Shown: in pieces, positions 48,031 to 56,418 of the stretch | How the letters are laid out: each line of letters begins with the position of its first letter | Numbering within the stretch: position 1 is the stretch's first letter | DNA from: JAWMQL01 sp033283165 | Lineage (GTDB): Bacteria > Pseudomonadota > Gammaproteobacteria > Pseudomonadales > Halieaceae | Length of the DNA stretch: 64,000 nt | NCBI GenBank assembly: GCA_033283165.1 | Contig: JAWMQL010000003.1 | Span: 186,001-250,000, forward strand | Direction: 5' to 3' | Position numbers and translations under genes: made by a program | Notes under the pieces: model-generated | The model's database searches: none | Told to the model about the DNA's origin: nothing | The model's input: only the letters and a program-made list of their open reading frames with translations

Positions 48031-49932
48031 ATGACTATGAGAGCATGTACCTTGATCGCCATCATCGGCACGTCCGCTGCGCTGTCGGTGCCTGCGGTAT
48101 TCGCCGGCGACGAGCGGCAACTGCTGTGGGGCGACACCCACCTGCACAGTTCCTACTCTGCCGACGCCTTCATAGCGGGCAATCACTCGGCCGATCCCGA
48201 TGTGGCCTACCGCTTTGCCAAGGGGGAACCGGTGGTCCATCCCTACGCGCGCAACCGCGTGCAGATCAACAAACCGCTGGATTTTCTCGCCGTCGCCGAT
48301 CACGCCGAGTACCTGGGCGTGTTGCCGCCTGTGTTGACCGGTAATTTCGAGCAGCCGGAGGCGAGCCTGTTCGAGCGCATAAAGAGCCGGGCATTGATCT
48401 GGTTGCTCAACCGCAAGATCGAGAACCCGTCAGAAGGGACCAGGTACTTCACCACGCGCCTGCCGGTGCCCGAAATCCAGTCCGGAGACAGCCGGGACCC
48501 GATTCAGGCCGCTATCGACGCCGGTACCGACGGCGGTCTGGAAACGGTCGGCCTGATCAACGACGACGCGGCCAGGCGGATCAGCGCAAGCCAGTGGGCC
48601 TTATCCATGCAGGCTGCCGACCGGCACAACCAGCCCGGGGTCTTTACCACCCTGGTCGGCTGGGAGTGGAGCCAGACCGCCAGCGGCGCCAATGTGCACC
48701 GGGTGGTGGTCTCCGATGCCGAGCCCTCGGTGGCGCAGAATTTCGACCCGGTCGGCTCCGAAGAGGCGCCCTACCCGGAAGACCTGTGGGACAGTCTCGA
48801 CGCCCTCGCGCGGGAAACGGGGGCCAACTTTGTGTCGATTCCCCATAATTCCAACCTGTCGAAAGGGTATATGTTTGCCAGGCGGCAGTTGAATGGTGCA
48901 GCCATGACCCCGGCCTACGCCAGCAAGCGAGCGCGGTGGGAACCCCTGGTGGAAGTGACCCAGATAAAGGGCGATAGCGAAACACATCCGGATCTGGCAC
49001 CGAACGACGAGTTCGCGGATTTCGAGCGCTTCGAATTCTACCTGCAGGCCTTCCCCCAGGGCCAGGGCTACGAAATCCAGCGCGGCGATACCATCCGCAC
49101 CGCGCTGCAGGACGGCATGGCGCTGGAAGAGGAACTGGGAGTGAATCCGTTCCGGTTCGGCCTGATCGGTTCGACCGATGCCCACACTGGCCTGGCCTCC
49201 GCGGAGGAGCCCAATTTCTGGGGCAAGGTGGCAACGGACTCCATTCCAGAAAACAAGCGCCGCAACGATCCCGATGGTTATGCCGACGGCAAGCAGAGTC
49301 TCAACGGCTGGAACATGCAGGCGGCGGGCCTGGCGGCGGTGTGGAGCGAGCGCAATGATCGCCAGTCTATTATCGCTGCCATGCAACGGCGCGAGACCTA
49401 TGCCACCACCGGGCCGCGTATCTGGCTGCGCGCCTTTGCCGGCTGGGACTTCGACGACGAGGACCTGGCCGGGGGCGAGTTTGTCGCCCAGGGCTATGCC
49501 CGCGGCGTACCCATGGGCGGCGAACTGACCGCGGCGCCCGAGGACGCCGCGCCGCGTTTCATGATCATGGCTGCCAAAGGCGCCAATGACCACAACCTGG
49601 ACCGCATCCAGGTGGTGAAATCCTGGCTGGACAGCGAAGGTAACCCACGGGAGAAGATCTTTGACGTGGCCTGGTCCGGTGGCCGCCGCCTCGATACCGA
49701 GGGCAAACTGCCCGCCGTCGGCAGCAGTGCGGACACCCGCACGGGCAAAACCGGCAACACCATCGGCGCCGGGCAGCTGGCCACGGTGTGGCGGGACCCG
49801 GAATTCGATCGCAGTACCAAAGCGGTCTATTATCTGAGGGTGCTGCAGATTCCCACCATACGACATTCACAGCTGGATGCCATTGCCCTGGGTGTGGACA
49901 CACCCTACGAGGGACCGGCGACCATTCAGTAA
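48031..49932 (+). CDS. Secreted DUF3604 protein, PHP-like metal site
   Basis: A 633-residue protein with a signal peptide ending near VFAG. Just after it, LLWGDTHLHSSYSADAF has the HxH of a PHP-type phosphoesterase/hydrolase metal centre; AVADHAEYLG and STDAHTG supply further likely ligands. The reaction of DUF3604 proteins is unknown to me. They often occur beside GSTs and acyl-CoA genes in proteobacteria, as here. Probably periplasmic. Tight spacing from paralogue 3 implies a shared role. Confidence 0.85.
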   Translation: MTMRACTLIAIIGTSAALSVPAVFAGDERQLLWGDTHLHSSYSADAFIAGNHSADPDVAYRFAKGEPVVHPYARNRVQINKPLDFLAVADHAEYLGVLPPVLTGNFEQPEASLFERIKSRALIWLLNRKIENPSEGTRYFTTRLPVPEIQSGDSRDPIQAAIDAGTDGGLETVGLINDDAARRISASQWALSMQAADRHNQPGVFTTLVGWEWSQTASGANVHRVVVSDAEPSVAQNFDPVGSEEAPYPEDLWDSLDALARETGANFVSIPHNSNLSKGYMFARRQLNGAAMTPAYASKRARWEPLVEVTQIKGDSETHPDLAPNDEFADFERFEFYLQAFPQGQGYEIQRGDTIRTALQDGMALEEELGVNPFRFGLIGSTDAHTGLASAEEPNFWGKVATDSIPENKRRNDPDGYADGKQSLNGWNMQAAGLAAVWSERNDRQSIIAAMQRRETYATTGPRIWLRAFAGWDFDDEDLAGGEFVAQGYARGVPMGGELTAAPEDAAPRFMIMAAKGANDHNLDRIQVVKSWLDSEGNPREKIFDVAWSGGRRLDTEGKLPAVGSSADTRTGKTGNTIGAGQLATVWRDPEFDRSTKAVYYLRVLQIPTIRHSQLDAIALGVDTPYEGPATIQ

Positions 49933-50013
49933 CGGGCCTACTCCTCACCGTTCTGGTATCGTCCATGATGGCGACCTTGACAGACACAGACATGGATAAT
50001 CCGGGAAGATACT

Positions 50014-50655
50014 ATGATCAAAGTTTATGGCGTTTATGGCTCACCCTTTGTGCGCAAGGTTTTCGTCGCGCTGGACTACAAGGACATTCCCTACGAGATC
50101 GTGCAGCAGATGCCGTTCATGGGCGACAAGGACTACCTGAAGATCAACCCGCTGGGCAAGGTGCCCACCCTGGTGGACGGCGACCTGACCCTCGGCGACT
50201 CCAAGGTGATCTGCCGCTATCTCGAATCTGCCTACCCGGAGCCGGCGCTGTATCCGAAGGATCTCGCCGACCGGGCCATGGCCGACTGGTATGAGGACCT
50301 CTGCGGCGGCCACGTCGCGGAACTGGCGGCGGGTATTTTTTTCCAGCGCTTTATGCGGCCCTTCGCCTTCAAGCAGGAGCCCGACGAGGAACTGGTTGCC
50401 AGGATTATCGACAAGCGCCTGCCGCCCATGCTCGACTACCTGGAGAGCCAGGTGCCCGCCGGGGGCTTTGTTTACGGCGACTTCACGATGGCGGACCTGA
50501 GCATCGCTTCCCCGTTTTATAACGCCGCCTATGCCGGTTATGAGGTAGACCCGTCACAGTGGCCGAACCTGGCGGGGCTGATCGCGCGGGTAAAGGAACA
50601 ACCCCAAGTTGCAGCGGTGCTGGAAAAAGAAGCCCGGGCGCTTGGCCTGGGTTGA
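50014..50655 (+). CDS. Glutathione S-transferase family protein
   Basis: A 213-residue normal-length GST: thioredoxin-like part with VYGVYGSPFVRKVFVAL, NPLGKVPTLVD and DSKVICRYLES, then a helical C-terminal domain with GGFVYGDFTMADLSIA. The Ser of GSPF is a plausible catalytic residue. It could conjugate or reduce an electrophilic compound. It follows the DUF3604 gene by 81 bases on the same strand. Confidence 0.88.
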   Translation: MIKVYGVYGSPFVRKVFVALDYKDIPYEIVQQMPFMGDKDYLKINPLGKVPTLVDGDLTLGDSKVICRYLESAYPEPALYPKDLADRAMADWYEDLCGGHVAELAAGIFFQRFMRPFAFKQEPDEELVARIIDKRLPPMLDYLESQVPAGGFVYGDFTMADLSIASPFYNAAYAGYEVDPSQWPNLAGLIARVKEQPQVAAVLEKEARALGLG

Positions 50656-50686
50656 GCCCGGTTTCGCGCTGCGCCGGGTCCGGGCT
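50655..50686. terminator. Convergent stem-loop between a GST gene and an MDR gene
   Basis: AGCCCGG (50655-50661) pairs with CCGGGCT (50680-50686), overlapping both gene ends. There is no T run; a bidirectional terminator is possible but weak. Confidence 0.35.
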
Positions 50687-51791
50687 ATGCGCCCGGTACG
50701 ACGAGGTATTTTTCGCCGGTCTTCATTGCACGGTAATCCAGCACCGCCTCGCGCGTGAGCATTTCCTCCAGCGACACCTGCCGTTTGTAGGAGCTGGCAA
50801 ACGTCGAGGTCAGCCCATCAAGCACGCGCTGGCGCATACGAATGACGGTCTCCATGCCCGCCTGTTGCAGGAAAGGCGTGAGCAGCCAGCCCGATAGCGT
50901 CCAACCAAAGCCATAGGCGGGCGTCAGGATGGTCGGCCCCATATCGAGCCGGCCGTAAATATACATCTTCTTCGGCTGATTTGAGCCGTAGCGCGAGTAC
51001 TCGGACATCTTCCCTGCCGCGACCTGCTCCATCGCCTTGAAGCAGTTATCGACCGCGTGACCGCCACCAATCGGGTCAAAACCCAGGTAGGCGCCGGTGG
51101 CGTCGATGGCCCCACGCAGTTGGCCCATGAAGTCCTCGTCCGACGAGTTGACGATGTGTGATGCGCCCATGCCTGACAGCAACTCGACGTGCTCCTGCTT
51201 GCGCACGATATTGACCAGTGGAATATCATCTTCCTGGCAGATCCTGACCAGCATCTGACCGAGGTTGGAGGCCGCCGCGGTGTGGATGATCGCGCTTTGC
51301 CCCTCCATCCGGGCGGTTTCGACAAAGCCGAGGGCGGTCATGGGATTGACGAACGCCGAGGCGCCCTGCTCGGCGGAGATATCGCCCAGCGGCAGGCACA
51401 TGGCAGCATCGGCCAGGCAATATTGCGAAAAGGCGTTTCCCGGCACGCAGGCTACCCGCTGGCCGACCAACGCTTGCGCCATTTCGCTGTCGCCCGCCGC
51501 TATCACCGTACCGGCCCCCTCGTTCCCTACCGGCAGTGGTTGCCCATGACGGCCCTTCTGGGCGCTGTTGAAAGGTTCGGGCATCGTTGCGACAAACTTG
51601 CCGTCGGCATACTCCGCATTGTCGAGATCCGCAGCACTGGTCAGGATAGCCAGGTCGGAGGGATTGATGGGGGCTGCCTCCATCCTGACCAGCACCTGGT
51701 TGCCGGTGGGGTCTGGGAACTCGGCCTCGACGACTTCTACGGTGAGTTTGCCGTCGGCAAGCGTGCTGAGAATCTGTTTTCCAGTGGTCAT
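50685..51791 (-). CDS. MDR-family zinc-less alcohol dehydrogenase / quinone reductase-like enzyme
   Basis: A 368-residue medium-chain dehydrogenase/reductase. The GroES-like domain has PINPSDLAIL and GNEGAGTV, and the Rossmann domain AAASNLGQMLVRICQ. The catalytic zinc ligands of alcohol dehydrogenases are absent, so reduction of an enone or quinone with NADPH is likely. It follows the haem-c protein gene by 12 bases, and both are divergent from the MarR gene, which probably controls them. Confidence 0.88.
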   Translation of the reverse strand: MTTGKQILSTLADGKLTVEVVEAEFPDPTGNQVLVRMEAAPINPSDLAILTSAADLDNAEYADGKFVATMPEPFNSAQKGRHGQPLPVGNEGAGTVIAAGDSEMAQALVGQRVACVPGNAFSQYCLADAAMCLPLGDISAEQGASAFVNPMTALGFVETARMEGQSAIIHTAAASNLGQMLVRICQEDDIPLVNIVRKQEHVELLSGMGASHIVNSSDEDFMGQLRGAIDATGAYLGFDPIGGGHAVDNCFKAMEQVAAGKMSEYSRYGSNQPKKMYIYGRLDMGPTILTPAYGFGWTLSGWLLTPFLQQAGMETVIRMRQRVLDGLTSTFASSYKRQVSLEEMLTREAVLDYRAMKTGEKYLVVPGA

Positions 51792-51803
51792 AATGTGGTC
51801 TCC

Positions 51804-52397
51804 TTAATTCTGTGGCTGCAACGCCTGTTGCAATGCCTTGAGCTTAGCCTGTTCTTCGGGGCTCAGGGCGGGATTATCGTTACAGCGCGGATCAGTCTTC
51901 TGCAGCAACACCAGCACATCCCGGGTCAGGGGGATCGGATCGCAGCCATGGCCAGTCTCGCAAATCATATCCCACTTCGGCTCCGCCTTGGCGTGGCAGG
52001 CCAGGCAGTTGCCGCCGAAGCGATTCACCACGTCAGCGAACCCGCGCTTACGAATTTGGGTGCCCGCCGGTGAAACGTCCAGTTCGAAGAACTCCCAATC
52101 ATTTGTGGCCGGGCTCGCGCCGGATGCCAGCTTGACCATGGCCTCTCCCGGCACCAGTTGTACCACGGAGCCCGGAGGGTAGACGCCACCATCAGCAGAT
52201 TTGGCAACCGCGAGCGTTTCCGCCAGGTCTCCGGAAAGGTTATCCACGAAAAACCCACGCACCGGCTTCATGTCGCGGATACACCCAAAGGACTCCTGGT
52301 CCGCTTCGATGGCCCCGGCGCTGCTTGCGGCCAGGGCCGGACCACCGAGGGCAGCGGAAAGGAATGGCAGGATCAAGGCGAAACGACAGATATTCAT
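51804..52397 (-). CDS. Secreted protein with one haem-c motif
   Basis: A 197-residue protein with a signal peptide ending near PALA and one CLACH motif (CXXCH) in NCLACHAKAEPKWDMICETGHGC. A Cys/His-rich segment follows, and a Met lies close behind as a possible haem ligand. The sequence around it resembles small periplasmic cytochromes, but I cannot place the family. ATG 52397 starts the signal peptide; the frame opens at GTG 52430 upstream. It is first in the operon with the MDR enzyme, under the MarR-type operators. Confidence 0.75.
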   Translation of the reverse strand: MNICRFALILPFLSAALGGPALAASSAGAIEADQESFGCIRDMKPVRGFFVDNLSGDLAETLAVAKSADGGVYPPGSVVQLVPGEAMVKLASGASPATNDWEFFELDVSPAGTQIRKRGFADVVNRFGGNCLACHAKAEPKWDMICETGHGCDPIPLTRDVLVLLQKTDPRCNDNPALSPEEQAKLKALQQALQPQN

Positions 52398-52417
52398 AAT
52401 CGGTCTCGAGTAGGATT

Positions 52418-52438
52418 TTATTTTGCGCACAAACTAAT
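52418..52438 (-). promoter_or_regulatory. MarR operator candidate 1
   Basis: TTATTTTGCGCACAAACTAAT lies just upstream of the haem-c gene start. Its inverted copy at 52473-52493 matches at 19 of 21 positions. Two matching sites between divergent genes, one beside each start, fit repression by the MarR protein encoded at 52494. Confidence 0.6.
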
Positions 52439-52472
52439 CGCACAAGGGTAGAACGTCGGACTTGCCATGTCA

Positions 52473-52493
52473 ATTAATTTGTGTGCAAAATAA
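52473..52493 (+). promoter_or_regulatory. MarR operator candidate 2, abutting the MarR start codon
   Basis: Inverted copy of the element at 52418-52438. It ends at the base before ATG 52494, so no Shine-Dalgarno fits between, and bound repressor would block initiation on the DNA there. Confidence 0.6.
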
Positions 52494-52958
52494 ATGCCAA
52501 TGACTACCAAAAGCCAATCATCCGGGAAGCCTTCCCCCTTGGATCTGGACCGCCAGGTCTGCCATTCGCTGTATTCGGCGGCCAACGCCCTGATCAGGGC
52601 CTACCGGCCGCACCTGGAAAAACTCGGCCTCACCTACCCCCAGTACGTGACGATGATGAGCCTGTGGCAACGGGATGGAGTGAGTATATCTGAGCTGGTT
52701 CGACACACCCGCCTCGACGCCGCCACCCTGACACCCTTGCTGCGGCGCCTGCAGAACAAGGGCCTGGTTGACATCAAGGTTGCGGACAATGATGAGCGAC
52801 GCAGGATGGTCACCGTGACAAACCAGGGCCGTTCCCTGAAATCATCCGCGGAGAGGCTCCCCCGCCAGATCGCCTGTACGGTCGACATGTCCGCGGAGGA
52901 TGTGCTGGCGTTGAAGGCGCTCTGCGAAACCCTGGTCAGCAAGCTCGCCGTCGGCTGA
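52494..52958 (+). CDS. MarR-family transcriptional regulator
   Basis: A 154-residue winged-helix regulator: LTYPQYVTMMSLW, SISELVRHTRLDAATLTPLLRRLQNKGLV and the wing DERRRMVTVT are typical MarR features. OhrR-like members sense oxidants via a Cys. Here Cys20 (QVCHSLYS) is at the position of the redox Cys in the organic-peroxide sensors, which supports an OhrR-like role. ATG 52500 is an alternative start. It probably autoregulates and controls the haem-c/MDR operon. Confidence 0.9.
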   Translation: MPMTTKSQSSGKPSPLDLDRQVCHSLYSAANALIRAYRPHLEKLGLTYPQYVTMMSLWQRDGVSISELVRHTRLDAATLTPLLRRLQNKGLVDIKVADNDERRRMVTVTNQGRSLKSSAERLPRQIACTVDMSAEDVLALKALCETLVSKLAVG

Positions 52959-52961
52959 CGC

Positions 52962-52999
52962 GGGGGTTTGGGGGTTTGGGGGGTTTGGGGGGTTTGGGG
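52962..52999 (+). repeat. G-quadruplex-type tandem G-tract repeat
   Basis: Five G runs (5, 5, 6, 6 and 4 bases) separated by four TTT spacers. Any four consecutive runs can form a G-quadruplex. It starts 4 bases after the MarR stop and runs into the terminal repeat of the RAYT element, so it may mark insertion or block transcription. Confidence 0.85.
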
Positions 53000-53011
53000 T
53001 CAGAGTAAAAA
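52996..53011 (+). repeat. RAYT-associated terminal repeat, 3' side
   Basis: GGGGTCAGAGTAAAAA, the reverse complement of the repeat core arrayed at 53834-54209. It lies just beyond the stop of the transposase gene, so the transposase gene is flanked by inverted copies of this sequence. Confidence 0.75.
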
Positions 53012-53015
53012 CTCT

Positions 53016-53708
53016 CTATCTTTTATGATTGGTTTTTGGCCCGCGTTTCAAATGAATCTGGCGCCTGCCCCCCAGTTCTTCAATCTGTTGCTTGAATTTG
53101 TCGGACCCTAATGCCAAGCCTTGGTTAACTGATCGGCGGATATCCAGGATTACGGTGTCTTCCACGTGAGACTCGAAGAGTGCGCGATATCGGATTTGTC
53201 GCTCTTGTGGCGTAGCCCCAAGCGCAAGATACTGCTGATGTGGCCGCCAAAGCCTGGATTTTTGGCCGAGGCCGTTGGCTCGATAGCTCGACCATACATA
53301 GTCCGCTGGATTTTGAACAATTCCTGCCCGTACGGGGTTCAGCTCAATGTAGCGCATACAGATAAGAAAATAGTGACTTTGCTGAACAATACAAGATTTG
53401 AAACGCCCTTCGAATAAGGTACCTGTACGCTGGTAAATACGATTAAAGTAACGCACATATTGCCGGCCAAGTGACTGCATCGTTTTGGAGAGAGCGTGTT
53501 CATCTTCTGGTGTCACTAACAGATGGACATGGTTGGTCATAAAAACCCAGCCATGAATATTGAGCCCATTCGTGGAAGCGGCCTCATGGAGAATTTGTGC
53601 GTAAGTCGCCATATCCTCGTCGGAGGCAAAGCAGACTGAACGATTGTTGCCTCTCTGGATAACATGTTGGGGAATACCCCCGGGGCAGTATCTCGGCAAC
53701 CTGGCCAC
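53016..53708 (-). CDS. REP-associated tyrosine transposase (RAYT, IS200/Y1 family)
   Basis: A 230-residue Y1 transposase with HUH nuclease motif MTNHVHLLV (His-Val-His) at about residues 57-65 and the RAYT segment YIELNPVRAGIV, in which Tyr is the likely nucleophile. RAYTs cut and join short palindromic repeats in single-stranded DNA and do not carry their own insertion sequence. GTG 53708 starts MARLPRY, a typical RAYT start. The gene appears intact and is flanked by inverted copies of the ACTCTGACCCC repeat, so it may still act on them. Confidence 0.93.
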   Translation of the reverse strand: MARLPRYCPGGIPQHVIQRGNNRSVCFASDEDMATYAQILHEAASTNGLNIHGWVFMTNHVHLLVTPEDEHALSKTMQSLGRQYVRYFNRIYQRTGTLFEGRFKSCIVQQSHYFLICMRYIELNPVRAGIVQNPADYVWSSYRANGLGQKSRLWRPHQQYLALGATPQERQIRYRALFESHVEDTVILDIRRSVNQGLALGSDKFKQQIEELGGRRQIHLKRGPKTNHKR

Positions 53709-54215
53709 GCGTTCTTCCTTGAACCACGTCCGCGTTATTTATGGAAATGCTTGAATTATAGTGTTCTTTTTTTAGGATACTCTGCGACCGGATGAATTTG
53801 ATCAGTTTTTATTCCGACCCCAAAAAAATACAATTTTTACTCTGACCCCAAATACACAAAAAAATTGACCCCAAATACACGCAATTTTTACTCTGACCCC
53901 AAATACAGACCCCAAATAACAAATACACAGTTTTTACTCTGACCCCAAATACAGCGCAATTTTTACTCTGACCCCAAATACACTTTACTCTGACCCCAAA
54001 TACACAATAGCGGCAGTTTTTACTCTGACCCCAAATACCACTTTTTTTAGGATACTCTGCGAGCGGATGAATTTGATCAGTTTTTATTCCGACCCCAAAA
54101 AATTCACAAATACACAGCGGCAGTTTTTACTCTGACCCCAAATACACAATTTTTACTCTGACCCCAAATACACCAATACAAATACAGTTTTTACTCTGAC
54201 CCCAAATACAGCAGC
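53709..54215. repeat. Degenerate array of RAYT repeat TTTTTACTCTGACCCC
   Basis: About 500 bases with no gene. Eight full copies of TTTTTACTCTGACCCC, each followed by AAATAC, begin at 53834, 53885, 53931, 53960, 54017, 54124, 54150 and 54188; a truncated copy starts at 53984 and shorter GACCCCAAAT pieces lie between. Spacing is irregular (about 24-107 bases), so it is not a CRISPR array. A 62-base segment at 53766-53827 recurs at 54041-54102 with one mismatch and contains the variant TTTTTATTCCGACCCC. The region lies upstream of the transposase start and just beyond the patatin stop. Confidence 0.88.
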
Positions 54216-55634
54216 TTATACAACAGCGCTTTTTTCAAACTGTTGCAGGATATCCCTGAGCGTGCGACTGATCCTCGTCTGCTGGCAAATCATCTCAATT
54301 TTCGGCCAGGTGCAACGCTCGCCGGCGGCAATTAACTTTTTCACCTGCTTCTCGCCTGGAAAGCTGAACAGTTTCAACGGGTTGATCAGCCGGTAATCCG
54401 GCAGGATATTGATGTCGCCGACGTAGTCCTGGTTGATCACGGACCGCATCAGACTGGTCACCTGGGTCACCGCGCCGTTTTTCCTGTCCGCCCGGTCCAC
54501 AATCAGGGTAATGGCATTGAACCACTCACGGGTGGACCGCCGGCTTGCGTTCTGGAGTAGTCCCAAAGACGTCTGCTTGCGCAGGCCGTCGGTAACAAAA
54601 GGCAACACGTGGGGGTTGGTCTGGCTGACGATGTAGTGGTTCACTCCGTACAACCGCGCCAGGCGTTTGGCGGGCATGTCGTCACTAACTGACCCATCCA
54701 CCCAGCGCCTGGACGGCAGGAAGTCCTTGCGCACGCCGTAATTGTCCAGTGCCTGCAGGGTCACCGGCGGAAAGATGCCGGGAACCGCGGCGGATGCCAT
54801 CACCGCGCTGCGAATCAGCACGCTGGGTGAGGTCGTCGCGTTGAGTAACCGCGAGGTCTGGTGCGTTTCCGCGGGAGCGATCGAAATATTGATCGCGCGG
54901 CCGGTTTTTTCGAACGCCTGCTGGAAGGTGAGATCGGGGATAAACTGGTTGATACTTTCCTCCAGTTCGCCGATATCCACGATACCGCTGGTTGGCGCAC
55001 CCTCCGGCACCCGGTCCAGGAAATACTGCGACTGTAATACGTCGTGCAATTCACGGTCTGTGTGCGTGCAAACCGTGCTGCCGACAATGGCGCCGCCGCT
55101 TGAACCTGACATAACCGTGGGCAGCAGGTCCGCCTCCAGCAGGGCCCTGACCACCCCCACGTGGAAAAACAACAGCGAACCGGAGCCGCTCATCATCAGG
55201 GCGGAGTGACCGAAACAGTGACTGGCGCGGCGGAAGAAGTCGAGTTTTTCCTCGGGGCTAATATCCCCGGAATTCTCACTGGCGAGATGCTCCAGGGTGT
55301 GAACAATTTCGTCGATGTAATCCTCTATCAGGTGTTTGGTTCCAGACATGGCGTGGGCGTAAAGACCGGCCCGGCCCATCCCCCCCATGTTGCCGTGGAT
55401 GCCCTCGTTCAGGGTATAGAGCAGGCCGCGATCGTCATGGCGCGCCTTCAGGCTGCGCAGGCGATCCAGGCGGGTGCGAATGGAAACGTAATCATATTGC
55501 CGGCTCTGGTCCTGCCGCCGCCAGCGGTCGAGGCCCCTGTGTTTGTCCAGCGCCTCGGCCGCTTCCCGCCACTCCTGGTAACTGCTGGCGTTCCGGAGTG
55601 CACGCTGTAACTGCCGCCGGGTTCCCGTAATCAT
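54216..55634 (-). CDS. Patatin-like phospholipase with N-terminal DUF3336-like region
   Basis: A 472-residue lipid hydrolase. The patatin domain starts near residue 150 with SGSGSLLFFHVGVVRALLE (oxyanion region), then GSSGG (nucleophile Ser) and WVDGSVSDD (catalytic Asp). The first 140 residues are helical and like the DUF3336 region of yeast-type triacylglycerol lipases. It would hydrolyse membrane or storage lipids. It is on the same strand as the RAYT but separated by the repeat array, so it probably forms its own unit. Confidence 0.88.
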   Translation of the reverse strand: MITGTRRQLQRALRNASSYQEWREAAEALDKHRGLDRWRRQDQSRQYDYVSIRTRLDRLRSLKARHDDRGLLYTLNEGIHGNMGGMGRAGLYAHAMSGTKHLIEDYIDEIVHTLEHLASENSGDISPEEKLDFFRRASHCFGHSALMMSGSGSLLFFHVGVVRALLEADLLPTVMSGSSGGAIVGSTVCTHTDRELHDVLQSQYFLDRVPEGAPTSGIVDIGELEESINQFIPDLTFQQAFEKTGRAINISIAPAETHQTSRLLNATTSPSVLIRSAVMASAAVPGIFPPVTLQALDNYGVRKDFLPSRRWVDGSVSDDMPAKRLARLYGVNHYIVSQTNPHVLPFVTDGLRKQTSLGLLQNASRRSTREWFNAITLIVDRADRKNGAVTQVTSLMRSVINQDYVGDINILPDYRLINPLKLFSFPGEKQVKKLIAAGERCTWPKIEMICQQTRISRTLRDILQQFEKSAVV

Positions 55635-55720
55635 TCCACTCTCCGCCTACAACCTGTACAAGCTCGTCCAGCGCCACTGCCTCCAACGCTGGTATATGGC
55701 GCTATTATGGGCCTTTTCTA

Positions 55721-56410
55721 TCAAAAGAGTGAAATACGCCGACCTCTCGGTCGAGGCACCTTGTGCGCATCGGGCAGGGTGCAGATGCGGTCCATGCGGG
55801 TGGTACTGCCGTCGGCGTACTCCCAGATCAATTGTTCACCTTGCAGATAACGTTTTACCACCACGGGTCCCCAGCCAAAGACGTGAAAATTCAGCACGCC
55901 CTCTTTCCAGATCATGGCGGCGGAACTGCGCATGCAGTATTCCCTGTCGCCGATGGTGAACAGCACCGAGCCCTCGGTATCATCGGTATTCAGCCCGGCC
56001 GTGCTGTTGGGGCCGTAATCGTGAATGATTCCGCTGGCGGTCACCACGGTGCGCTGGCCGCACTGTTCCACCCGCTCCACGTGGCCCTCGTGGCCGCCCT
56101 CCACGCCCAGCCACAGGCCCCGGATGTCAGCCGCATTTTCCGGCAGGGGTTCAGTGCACTGGGCCAGTACCGGCAACGGAAAATGCGCGTAAGCGCATCC
56201 CGGGGTATTGGCCTTGGGAATATCCGCGGCCATCATGCCGCTGCCGTCGAGCTTCGGCAGTTCACAGTAATCGACGGTGCTGCCATCGCCAGCGAGCGTG
56301 TCAGGATCGGTGCTCGGCTGGGGCCGCGGAGAAAAATAGGCCAGCCAGAAAAGGAACAGAAACAGGCACAGGCAGGACAGGAGCAGGTAAAGCAATGGTT
56401 TTTTCAGCAT
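55721..56410 (-). CDS. Membrane-anchored or secreted protein of unknown function
   Basis: A 229-residue protein with a hydrophobic N-terminal segment (about residues 4-25, very Leu/Phe rich) that could be an anchor, and a periplasmic part with several Cys (DYCELP, GCAYAH, QCTEP, YCMRS). I recognise no family. Eight bases separate it from the enoyl-CoA hydratase stop, so it is probably the last gene of that operon. Confidence 0.7.
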   Translation of the reverse strand: MLKKPLLYLLLSCLCLFLFLFWLAYFSPRPQPSTDPDTLAGDGSTVDYCELPKLDGSGMMAADIPKANTPGCAYAHFPLPVLAQCTEPLPENAADIRGLWLGVEGGHEGHVERVEQCGQRTVVTASGIIHDYGPNSTAGLNTDDTEGSVLFTIGDREYCMRSSAAMIWKEGVLNFHVFGWGPVVVKRYLQGEQLIWEYADGSTTRMDRICTLPDAHKVPRPRGRRISLF

Positions 56411-56418
56411 CGCTCCTG

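Noticed and set aside
53834..54209. CRISPR array
   Set aside because: Repeats are spaced irregularly (about 24-107 bases), spacers contain repeat fragments, no cas genes are present, and an adjacent RAYT explains the sequence.
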